A stretch of DNA of 6,920 bases, from the NCBI GenBank assembly GCA_002716525.1, contig PBBH01000011.1, positions 12,579 through 19,498 on the forward strand, in the 5' to 3' direction. A model generated the notes under the pieces. The model ran no database searches, was not told the DNA's origin, and saw only the letters and a list, made by a program, of their open reading frames with translations. Origin of the DNA: Fidelibacterota bacterium (lineage in GTDB: Bacteria > Fidelibacterota > Marinisomatia > Marinisomatales > TCS55). Below, piece by piece: positions 1 to 6,555 of the stretch (the stretch's first letter is position 1; every line of letters starts with the position of its first letter). The position numbers and the translations under genes were made by a program.

Positions 1-719
1 ACGATTATATCTCATCTTTAGACCAGTACGACCAGTCATCGGTTGATATTTATACGCCCAATGGATATTATGAATATGTAGGGACCCAATTTAATTACAC
101 ATGGTCAGAGAATTCTTTTACGGTGAATGCAGATACGGTTTATCGCCGGCTTTACATCGATGGTAATTATGTCATGGATTCAACTCGTTATGCTGTTGCT
201 TCGGGGACTGTGACACAAATAGGTACTGAAATCGAAGCAAATCAAAATTTTTTAATGCCGGATCAATTATTTTTGCCCGATGATGTCACAATCACGATCA
301 ATGACGATGGTACAGGAGAAATAGAGGAAACTTTTGAAGGATTTGAAGAAAGATCTGATATTGAATGGGAGGCGACCGATACAACCTTTATTTGGAGATA
401 TTGTGAAGAATATGATGGTGAAATCGAATGTAATGATGGTCCTGAGTTTATGTATCAAATAACTGAGGGATCACTCATCTTATCAGATGAACAGGATATT
501 TGCGAAGAAATGGGAGATAGTAGTGGCGTTTATTGTGATCAAATGATGTTTTATCAATATGGTATAGAGATGGGCACCCTAGATGATTTTTGGATGGAAA
601 TGGAAGTTGTTTTTTCCAAACAGGCCGCTGCTGCAAAATTAACCAATGAAATTAGTCGGCAAAAGAAACCTAGAATTGGAAAATATTCGATTTTAAAAGG
701 GTTTAAACCCAATAAGTAA
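1..719 (+). CDS. Hypothetical acidic, beta-rich protein, 3' part only (lipocalin-like style)
   Basis: Partial gene. The frame is open to the left edge (first full codon at position 3, reading DYISSLDQYDQ) and ends at TAA 717-719, giving about 238 visible residues. A GTG at 123 could be taken as a start, but coding continues upstream of it without a stop, so the true start lies outside the window. I do not recognise a family. The protein is strongly acidic, with alternating beta-type stretches of the pattern DVTITINDDGTGEIE, then IEWEATDTTFIWRY, then ITEGSLILSDE. That order (glycine-bearing hairpin, W-containing strand, short 'GSLIL' strand) resembles small lipocalin-like or META-like lipoproteins of marine FCB bacteria, which is inference only. 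All four visible cysteines fall within about 50 residues (RYCEEYDGEIEC, DICEEMG, VYCDQMM), which suits two disulfides in an exported protein. The tail is basic (KPRIGKYSILKGFKPNK). It converges with the recycling operon and is probably unrelated to it. Confidence 0.8.
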   Translation, partial: DYISSLDQYDQSSVDIYTPNGYYEYVGTQFNYTWSENSFTVNADTVYRRLYIDGNYVMDSTRYAVASGTVTQIGTEIEANQNFLMPDQLFLPDDVTITINDDGTGEIEETFEGFEERSDIEWEATDTTFIWRYCEEYDGEIECNDGPEFMYQITEGSLILSDEQDICEEMGDSSGVYCDQMMFYQYGIEMGTLDDFWMEMEVVFSKQAAAAKLTNEISRQKKPRIGKYSILKGFKPNK

Positions 720-731
720 TTCCATTATTGA

Positions 732-759
732 GTAGTGGTTAGGCATATTTAACCACTAC
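732..759. terminator. Convergent hairpin, probable bidirectional terminator
   Basis: GTAGTGGTTA (732-741) pairs perfectly with TAACCACTAC (750-759) around an 8-base loop, GGCATATT. It sits in the 43-base gap between the stop of the + strand gene (719) and the stop of the last gene of the - strand operon (763), where a shared terminator is expected. The flanking T-runs are poor on both strands (CAGTTTATAGTTT on +; no clean run on -), so termination may be weak or need help. The stem and position are clear from the sequence; the function is inferred. Confidence 0.6.
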
Positions 760-762
760 AGT

Positions 763-1887
763 TTATAGTTTAATAAAGATTTTCTTTTTGTACATCCAGG
801 CAAGTATCAGCCAAAACATCAATACATGAAACAGGGCGAATAGCAGGGAGCCGTTTAGGTCGCCTGCCAATGGCTGGAAGACTGTTTTATATAGGTAGGA
901 ATAGCCGGAAACCAGTTTTCCATCTAGATCAAATTTTATCATTAATAAAATTTTGGCCCAGATCCCAGAAGCCACAAAAATAAAAATTGAATTGGAACCG
1001 AAAATGACAAATGGCTTTGACCAGAGCTTTAAACCTTGAACATCAATGAGCCAAATCATGGCAGATAAAACAATGGTTGCAATTCCACCTGTATATAAAA
1101 CATAAGAACTGGTCCATAATTGTTTATTGATTGGGAAAAGGAATGCCCATATCCAGCCCAGAATAACTAGTAGTGCACCAAGAACAGCCATGCGCTGAGC
1201 ATTGTCTTTATGGTCATTGGCTGTCTTAATCATAGTGCCAACCAAAAATCCAATTAATACGGTTACTATAGATGGAATTGTACTTAATAAACCTTCCGGA
1301 TCGAATTGAATACCTGTACCTCCCCAAAGATGGCTTTCCCCCAAAATTAATTTATCAATGACCAACACCAAATTAGTTTTCAGTCCGTATGGGTCTAATC
1401 CGGAATACCATCCGTATCCAGTAAGCAATAGCCAATAGCTTACCAGTAATCCGAAGGATATCATGACCAGCCCTTTGATATCTGTTCGAACAACGATAAT
1501 GCTGGCAAAAAAATAGGCTAATGCAATTCGCTGTAAGACGCCCAGAATTCGGAGGGTAGACCAATCCCAATCCTGCTTTATAAAAGGGAAAGCATTGAGT
1601 AGAAGACCAAATACAAATATGGTGATCGTTCGGTTGATTATTTTCCAAAAGAGGGAACCGTATTTGCACATTTCGTATTTTTCAAATGAAAAGCGCATGG
1701 CAACACCTACAATAAAAAGGAAAAATGGGAACACAAGGTCAGTAAGGGTGCATCCGTGCCACTGGGCATGACGCAGTGGGGCATACACATGTGCCCATGT
1801 ACCTGGATTATTTACCAGGATCATAAGGGCAATGGTAGCACCGCGAAAAGTATCCAGTGCAATCAGTCTATCTTGTTGTTGCGTCAT
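763..1887 (-). CDS. nagX: NagX-type DUF5009 membrane protein (COG4299, HGSNAT-like acyltransferase)
   Basis: A 374-residue polytopic inner-membrane protein with about ten hydrophobic segments. It belongs to the DUF5009/COG4299 family, which includes bacterial NagX and the human lysosomal heparan-alpha-glucosaminide N-acetyltransferase (HGSNAT). Visible family marks are LDTFRGATIALMILVNNPG at 11-29; a block at 40-61 with H40, W43, H44, G45, D50 and FPFFLFIVG; RILGVLQRIALAY at 113-125; FDPEGLLSTIPS at 195-206; and FGSNSIFIFVASG at 296-308. H40 aligns by eye with the conserved histidine before the DLVFPW block of HGSNAT, which is proposed to carry the acetyl group. HGSNAT moves acetyl from cytosolic acetyl-CoA to a glucosamine end across the membrane; bacterial NagX is linked to GlcNAc use but its reaction is, to my knowledge, not settled. 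It is the last gene of the operon, overlapping ampG by ATGA, so translation is probably coupled. Acetylation of an amino sugar during muropeptide salvage is inference. The family call is firm; the function is not. Confidence 0.88.
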   Translation of the reverse strand: MTQQQDRLIALDTFRGATIALMILVNNPGTWAHVYAPLRHAQWHGCTLTDLVFPFFLFIVGVAMRFSFEKYEMCKYGSLFWKIINRTITIFVFGLLLNAFPFIKQDWDWSTLRILGVLQRIALAYFFASIIVVRTDIKGLVMISFGLLVSYWLLLTGYGWYSGLDPYGLKTNLVLVIDKLILGESHLWGGTGIQFDPEGLLSTIPSIVTVLIGFLVGTMIKTANDHKDNAQRMAVLGALLVILGWIWAFLFPINKQLWTSSYVLYTGGIATIVLSAMIWLIDVQGLKLWSKPFVIFGSNSIFIFVASGIWAKILLMIKFDLDGKLVSGYSYLYKTVFQPLAGDLNGSLLFALFHVLMFWLILAWMYKKKIFIKL

Positions 1888-3164
1888 GAATTGTCTTTAT
1901 TAATTCCAAATTGAGGATCGATCTTTATGAATTTAATCATAATGAGTCCGGGAATTGTAGCCACCATAACCCAATTGAAAAAATGCTGATATCCAATGGA
2001 TTCTTGAAGTGCTCCACTAAACATGCCCGGTAGCATCATCCCCAGGGCCATGAGCCCCGTACAAATAGCATAATGAGCCGTTTTATGTTCACCTTCAGAT
2101 ATCATCATCATAAAAAGAAGGTAAGCAGTAAATCCAAACCCGTATCCAAATTGTTCTATTGCTACAAAGGTGCTAATTAAATAATAATTATCCGGCTGGG
2201 CATATGCCATATACACATAAACCAGATCCGGGAGTTTCATGGCAAGAGCCATCCAAATGATCCAAGATTTGAGACCGTGCTTCGCAGCGAAAAAACCACC
2301 GGTAATTCCTCCCAATGTGAGCATGATCATACCTAAGGTGCCGTAGATAAATCCATATTGGGAAGTGGACAATCCTAAGCCGCCAGTTTCAATTGCATCC
2401 AGCATAAATAAAGGTGCGATTTTTACCAATTGGGCTTCACCAAATCGGTAAAGCAAAATGAATATGATAACTAAAATAATCTGGGGTTTTTTAAAGTAGG
2501 ATAGAAAAACTTGAAAGAAATTCTGAATAGTTTCTTTCAAGTTTGGATCTTGATGGCTTTTATCGGAATTTGGATAAGGAAGTTTCCATTTATGGTAAAA
2601 GCTGAATCCGATAAATAGAACTGCAAGTATGCCAAAGATCATGGACCATGCAGTTGTGGTCTTTCCAGTCCAATCTTCTAACTGTCCGGCTAAAATAACC
2701 AGTAGGCCCTGACCAGTAAGAATTGCGAATCGGTAAAAAGTATTTCGTATACCAATAAACCAGGCCTGATCATGAGAGGAAAGACCCAACATATAAAATC
2801 CATCGACTGCAATATCATGAGTGGCTGAACTGAATGCCATGAGCCAGAAAAATACTAATGTATAGCGGAATGCATTGGAAGCTGGGATCGAGAGTGCAAC
2901 ACCTGCTAGTCCTGCCCCAATCAATAACTGCATGGAAACGATCCAAAAGCGTTTGGTGCGCAAAATATCTACGATTGGACTCCATAGGGGCTTGATCACC
3001 CAGGGGAGATATAGCCAACTGGTATAAAGGGCAATATCTGTATTAGAGAAACCCATATTTTTATACATCACTACAGAAACGATCATGACAAATGCATAAG
3101 GGAGCCCTTCCGCATAGTAAAGAGAGGGGACCCATGCCCATGTACTATAATTTGATTTTCGCAT
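1884..3164 (-). CDS. ampG: AmpG-type muropeptide permease (MFS)
   Basis: A 426-residue major facilitator protein with about twelve membrane segments, of the AmpG family. AmpG imports GlcNAc-anhydroMurNAc and its peptide forms from periplasm to cytosol by proton-driven transport, the entry step of peptidoglycan recycling. Family marks are SLYYAEGLPYAF at 14-25, SNTDIALYTSWLYLPWVIKP at 40-59 followed by LWSPIVDI at 60-67, SSATHDIAVDGFYMLG at 112-127 with its acidic residues D117 and D121, RFGEAQLVK at 240-248, EQFGYGFGFTAYLLF at 337-351 and HYAICTGLMALGMMLPG at 364-380. The first half is especially close to the AmpG pattern. Length fits the 12-segment form and is shorter than E. coli AmpG (about 490 residues, with two extra segments). 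The start ATG (3162-3164) overlaps the SpoIID-like gene's TAA by one base (TAATG), and I see no Shine-Dalgarno, so translation probably restarts from the gene before. No beta-lactamase or ampR is nearby, so recycling rather than resistance signalling is the likely role. Confidence 0.93.
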   Translation of the reverse strand: MRKSNYSTWAWVPSLYYAEGLPYAFVMIVSVVMYKNMGFSNTDIALYTSWLYLPWVIKPLWSPIVDILRTKRFWIVSMQLLIGAGLAGVALSIPASNAFRYTLVFFWLMAFSSATHDIAVDGFYMLGLSSHDQAWFIGIRNTFYRFAILTGQGLLVILAGQLEDWTGKTTTAWSMIFGILAVLFIGFSFYHKWKLPYPNSDKSHQDPNLKETIQNFFQVFLSYFKKPQIILVIIFILLYRFGEAQLVKIAPLFMLDAIETGGLGLSTSQYGFIYGTLGMIMLTLGGITGGFFAAKHGLKSWIIWMALAMKLPDLVYVYMAYAQPDNYYLISTFVAIEQFGYGFGFTAYLLFMMMISEGEHKTAHYAICTGLMALGMMLPGMFSGALQESIGYQHFFNWVMVATIPGLIMIKFIKIDPQFGINKDNS

Positions 3165-4420
3165 TATGACTGGTAAATGGTTTTTAATTCTGAACCTGGA
3201 TAATAGTGTTTCAATATAGATGCGTAATCATGGTTTGAAAACGCCCGACCCAAGGCACCAATTTGACACATGCCCACACCGTGCCCCCAGCCCTTACCGT
3301 TCAATTGAAAAGAATCATCACTCTCTTTTGCAATTGTAAAGGCGGAGCTGTAAAGAAAGGAGGAAGATAAGATATTCCTGATTTCATATTCGGACTGAAG
3401 GAGAACGGATTGAGTTTTACCAGCTTTATCCGAATATTTTATTTCAAGATCAATGATTCGACCCGAATCTCCGGTTTTTAAGGGGTTTAATTCCAATATA
3501 TTAACCGCAGTTAACTCACATTTTTCTTTTAAGGAACTCACTAATTCAGATTGCGCGAGTTTGTATGTCCAACGAAAGTATTTTCCTTTTTCGTCAACAT
3601 CACCGATATAAAATTTCAGTGAATCTTCAGATACGATTTCAGGGCTACAATAAACTGCCCCTGACTCATTAACATCGGGTATTGAAAGAAGATATGGAAC
3701 AGGATCACCTTCCCATACATTTTCATATTTTTCTGTGGATCCACCACAAGATTTGGAATAGCGCGCATCACAAATTTGATCATTAAAAATTAAAACTTGT
3801 CCGAGGGTATCATTCGTACTAGTAATGGAAACATCAGTTGTATTTGCCATTCCCTGGTATCTTTGGCAACAATCATCATTACAAATATCAAATCCCAGAT
3901 GTTTATGTTTTTGTTCTATATTGGCCAATAACCATGACCGAGACACAATGGTCTGTGCTTTTAGGAATTCCGATGGGCATTGAGCACTCATCTCTGATGT
4001 GGCCACACATTTTAAATATTGTTCCAGAGGCAGTTCATTAATCGCAATGATTTTATGATCCATAACTGAAAATTCAATTTTTCCCCAGAATGAAGCAGTG
4101 ATTCGTTTTTGCCAATGGAATCCACGACCGGCAATCATACCAAATAAAGTGATGTATGGCTCTTCATCTTGTATTGATGGAATAATATTTATTGTAGGTG
4201 ATGTCACATTGAATTGGGAAATATGTAATTCGCCTTTTCGTAACTGAAGGGTCAGTTCATCCTGATTGTTACAAGATGGATATAATTTCTTTTCTGTCTC
4301 AAGTTCAAAGCATTGTGGATCAGAAAATGAGACTTGAACTGATTCTATTTTATCTTGGGGCAAAATGAGCCCAATGCGGATCAGCGGTTCAATTTTTGGA
4401 ATTTCCCTAGGTATCAGCAT
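3164..4420 (-). CDS. SpoIID/LytB-domain protein without signal peptide, probable muropeptide-acting enzyme
   Basis: A 418-residue protein with a SpoIID/LytB domain over roughly residues 125-415. It has INELPLEQYLKCVATSEMS at 127-145, KAQTIVSRSWLLA at 154-166, DICNDDCCQRYQG at 178-190, DARYSKSCGGSTEKYENVW at 218-236, PYLLSIPD at 242-249, and the closing GKGWGHGVGMCQIGALGRAF (375-394) and LKHYYPGSEL (403-412). Sporulation SpoIID is a lytic transglycosylase that cuts glycan strands to leave anhydroMurNAc ends; E143 in SEM is at the place of its catalytic glutamate. C180, C184, C185 and C225 could bind a metal, as reported for a clostridial SpoIID (inference). The N-terminal 120 residues are beta-rich and not recognised. 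There is no signal peptide: the start reads MLIPREIPKIEPLIRIG, and an in-frame stop lies six codons upstream (TAA, 4436-4438). Twelve cysteines also argue for the reducing cytosol. It overlaps the kinase gene by 7 bases; GGATGG upstream of the start may serve as ribosome site. The domain is sure; the reaction and location are inferred. Confidence 0.9.
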   Translation of the reverse strand: MLIPREIPKIEPLIRIGLILPQDKIESVQVSFSDPQCFELETEKKLYPSCNNQDELTLQLRKGELHISQFNVTSPTINIIPSIQDEEPYITLFGMIAGRGFHWQKRITASFWGKIEFSVMDHKIIAINELPLEQYLKCVATSEMSAQCPSEFLKAQTIVSRSWLLANIEQKHKHLGFDICNDDCCQRYQGMANTTDVSITSTNDTLGQVLIFNDQICDARYSKSCGGSTEKYENVWEGDPVPYLLSIPDVNESGAVYCSPEIVSEDSLKFYIGDVDEKGKYFRWTYKLAQSELVSSLKEKCELTAVNILELNPLKTGDSGRIIDLEIKYSDKAGKTQSVLLQSEYEIRNILSSSFLYSSAFTIAKESDDSFQLNGKGWGHGVGMCQIGALGRAFSNHDYASILKHYYPGSELKTIYQS

Positions 4421-5448
4421 GTTTCCATCCAGGCTTTAGCGCCTAAACCGATAATGGGGGAAAAACGAAGATCCGATAGAATGATTCGATTTTCATCAAA
4501 CTGATCATTATCCATAAAATGATGTTGGGTTAACACATTGGCTTCCAACGTCATTTGTGTTAATGAATCAAGCATAGCAGAATAGATTACAGATCCTTCT
4601 TCTGTTTGAAGGAAAGTTGAAAGCCTTTGTCCGATGACAATTCGATCCAAGTAAGTATTTTGATAAGGATGAACGGTTTGCAGAGTTCGATCAATTATAA
4701 ACTGGCTTTTCCAACCAGAAAAAATAGTCATGATTCTTTCAAATAATAATTTCCCCAGTGTTTGTCCAATTATTAAGTCAAAGTCTTTACTTTGTGATTC
4801 TCGTAATTGATTGATTCCGGACATGGATGAAAAAGATTCCAAAGAATGGCCTTCCTCAGTTTTTAGTTCCCATGTTTTACCAATCCATTCTGATATATCA
4901 TCGAAAGGAATAAGTCTGCCTTGCAATTTTAATCCGTCTGCCGTTCCTGTGCCTCCACCAATGTAGTAGGCATTATCTATATTACGAAATGCGCCGTCTT
5001 CACAAAATTCCTCTCCCCAAGCGCACATATCTGAATCATTTTCTAATTTTTGTATAGAGTAGTGAAGTTTGAGTCCAGATTCGATTTGATCACAAAAATC
5101 AGGAATGCGTGGGCCATTTACCATGGCTTTAATTCCACGGCCGTTATCCATTTTAATCCCGGGCATGGCGATGGAAACCCGAAATAAGTCATCATCAGCA
5201 AGTGATGTTATCACCTTTTTGATACAATTCACATAAACGCGACTTTGGTTGGATTCCTGCTCAGATATTTTGAATCCATTTAGTTGATCGGATAGTGGTA
5301 TTGGAGAAAAATTAGGGTCAAACTTTTCCTGGTCCGAATATTTGATCTCAATTACAGGATCTAATAATCGGAATGTATAATCATTTACTTTTTTAACGAC
5401 TCCGCCTGAAACTTTTGTGGCGCCGCCATCTATGCCAATAATTTTCAT
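4414..5448 (-). CDS. ROK-like/ASKHA amino-sugar kinase, divergent
   Basis: A 344-residue cytosolic protein with the ASKHA sugar-kinase fold. MKIIGIDGGATKVSGGVV at 1-18 is the first phosphate loop (DGGxTK); VSIAMPG at 91-97 is the typical strand and turn; ENDSDMCAWGEEF at 136-148 matches the ROK NDxNxxxxGE segment, making D138 the likely catalytic base; YYIGGGTGTADGL at 161-173 is the second phosphate loop; LRFSPIIGLGAKAW at 327-340 matches the ROK C-terminus. The ROK zinc motif CxCGxxGCxE is absent: the matching stretch (about 190-211, WELKTEEGHSLESFSSMSGI) has no cysteine, though E204 and S207/S208 seem to keep the positions just after it. BadF/BcrA-type N-acetylglucosamine kinases are the alternative family. 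It lies directly after nagZ (ATGA overlap), so the substrate is probably a product of NagZ or a later step: GlcNAc, MurNAc or anhydroMurNAc. It is not AnmK, which is longer and has other motifs. The kinase call is good; the substrate is open. Confidence 0.82.
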   Translation of the reverse strand: MKIIGIDGGATKVSGGVVKKVNDYTFRLLDPVIEIKYSDQEKFDPNFSPIPLSDQLNGFKISEQESNQSRVYVNCIKKVITSLADDDLFRVSIAMPGIKMDNGRGIKAMVNGPRIPDFCDQIESGLKLHYSIQKLENDSDMCAWGEEFCEDGAFRNIDNAYYIGGGTGTADGLKLQGRLIPFDDISEWIGKTWELKTEEGHSLESFSSMSGINQLRESQSKDFDLIIGQTLGKLLFERIMTIFSGWKSQFIIDRTLQTVHPYQNTYLDRIVIGQRLSTFLQTEEGSVIYSAMLDSLTQMTLEANVLTQHHFMDNDQFDENRIILSDLRFSPIIGLGAKAWMETC

Positions 5449-6497
5449 ACTAAACCTATTATAGATTTAAAATTAATGATTCTGTGGAATGATGCCCTTA
5501 ACTGATCTTCAGAAATAGCATCTTCCTCTAATAATTGGTTAATGGTCATATGAACTTTTTCAACAATATCTGGATCATAAATGAGGTTATTCCCAAAACA
5601 GAAAATATCAACCCCTGCATTGATCATCAATTCTAAGGTTCTTTTTAGGTCATAATTATCTGAAATGGCTTTCATTTGTGGATCATCACTGAAAATAATA
5701 CCGTTGAATTTCAATTCTTTACGAAGAAGTTTATTTAAAATATTAAATGAAAGTGTCGCTGGATGATCGGGATCAAGTCCACGTTGAAATAAGTGCGACG
5801 TCATAACTGCATTAAGGGATTGGTTTTCTATCAATTGCTTATAGGGTATTAATTCTGTTTCAGACCAAGAATCAGAAACATCAACAAATCCTTCATGGGT
5901 ATCTTCACCAGAACTCCCTTGACCGGGGAAATGCTTACCGGCAGTTAAAATACGGTGGTTTAAGTGGGAATCAATCATGACTTTTGCGTGCTCATAGACG
6001 ATATAAGGATTGTTAGAAAAACATCGTTCTTTTTTTGCAATAAAACTGGATGAATTCATTGTGAGATCAAGAACCGGTGCGAAATTTAGATTAAAGCCAT
6101 GGTCAGAAAGTGTTTGGGCCGTTAGTTCTGCCTGTTTACGAGTCTCTTCTACATCATTAATTTTTCCCAAATGAGCCCAACTTTTTGTAGTGGGGAATCC
6201 ATATTCTTTTTTAAGTCGGTTAACTTGTCCACCTTCTTGGTCCACGCCAATTAATAGAGGGGTCTCACTTAAGTTTTGCAGTGTTTCATTAAATGCTTTT
6301 ACCTGTGCAGGCGATAAAATATTATGAGATGCAGGTGGCGTACTGGTCATATTTTGATCGTACAGAATTACACCCCCTATTGGACGCCCATCCAAGGAAT
6401 TGAAAAATGATTTCGCATCTTCAGTCGATGTGCCTTGGAGTCCAACCATGAGCATTTGACCAATAAGTGTAGATTTATCTTTGGGTGAGGTAAACAT
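5445..6497 (-). CDS. nagZ: Cytoplasmic GH3 beta-N-acetylglucosaminidase (NagZ type)
   Basis: A 350-residue single-domain glycoside hydrolase family 3 enzyme, the usual length of cytosolic NagZ, which removes GlcNAc from GlcNAc-anhydroMurNAc peptides after AmpG import. Visible marks are LIGQMLMVGLQG at 11-22, GGVILYDQN at 41-49, LLIGVDQEGGQVNRL at 81-95 (substrate loop), FNLNFAPVLDL at 135-145, AGKHFPGQGSSGEDTHEG at 186-203 and NGIIFSDDPQMKAIS at 265-279. By family alignment D271 is the nucleophile and D199/H201 form the Asp-His general acid/base dyad that marks NagZ within GH3. An oddity is FPGQG where FPGHG is usual (Q193). No signal peptide is seen (MFTSPKDKSTLIGQ). The only ATG in the open frame is 6497; the in-frame stop upstream is at 6525-6527 and there is no clear Shine-Dalgarno. 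It is the first gene of the operon and faces a second GH3 gene across 58 bases. A broader GH3 specificity cannot be excluded. Confidence 0.9.
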   Translation of the reverse strand: MFTSPKDKSTLIGQMLMVGLQGTSTEDAKSFFNSLDGRPIGGVILYDQNMTSTPPASHNILSPAQVKAFNETLQNLSETPLLIGVDQEGGQVNRLKKEYGFPTTKSWAHLGKINDVEETRKQAELTAQTLSDHGFNLNFAPVLDLTMNSSSFIAKKERCFSNNPYIVYEHAKVMIDSHLNHRILTAGKHFPGQGSSGEDTHEGFVDVSDSWSETELIPYKQLIENQSLNAVMTSHLFQRGLDPDHPATLSFNILNKLLRKELKFNGIIFSDDPQMKAISDNYDLKRTLELMINAGVDIFCFGNNLIYDPDIVEKVHMTINQLLEEDAISEDQLRASFHRIINFKSIIGLV

Positions 6498-6515
6498 GCT
6501 TTGTAAGAAATAAAA

Positions 6516-6545
6516 GTTAAAGATTTATGGGAGAACTTCTGTTAA
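6516..6545 (-). promoter_or_regulatory. Candidate promoter of the nagZ-nagX operon in the divergent gap
   Basis: The 58-base gap 6498-6555 must hold the start signals for both divergent GH3 genes. On the - strand TTAACA (6545-6540, five of six matches to a sigma-70 -35 box) stands 18 bases from TTTAAC (6521-6516, four of six to a -10 box). This would give a very short leader, in keeping with the lack of a Shine-Dalgarno before the nagZ-type gene. FCB bacteria often use other box sequences, so this is only a candidate. I find no convincing + strand promoter and no clear operator palindrome; the small AGAA-C-TTCT repeat at 6532-6540 is too short to count. Confidence 0.3.
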
Positions 6546-6555
6546 TTTTTCCACT

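Noticed and set aside
267..458. A - strand reading frame opposite the acidic protein
   Set aside because: Low-complexity translation (I/F rich) typical of the antisense of an acidic coding sequence; no start signal.
123..719. A complete 198-residue gene starting at GTG 123
   Set aside because: The same frame stays open from the left edge with protein-like composition, so the gene begins upstream of the window and GTG 123 is an internal valine.
1373..1669. A - strand reading frame of 98 codons within the nagX-type gene
   Set aside because: It lies in another frame of a clear DUF5009 membrane protein and shows no family pattern of its own.
2815..3018. A - strand reading frame of 67 codons within ampG
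   Set aside because: Out-of-frame shadow of the conserved AmpG N-terminal half.
3838..4041. A + strand reading frame of 67 codons inside the SpoIID-like gene
   Set aside because: It is antisense to a well-conserved domain, resembles no known protein and has no ribosome site; it is a shadow frame.
4414..5448. Calling the kinase AnmK (anhydroMurNAc kinase) from its neighbours
   Set aside because: Its motifs (DGGATK, NDSDMCAWGE, GGGTGT) follow the ROK/BadF pattern and not the AnmK pattern; context alone does not justify the name.
6516..6545. GTTAA direct repeat (6516-6520 and 6541-6545) as a regulator binding site
   Set aside because: Five-base repeats in AT-rich DNA are expected by chance, and both copies overlap the candidate promoter boxes.
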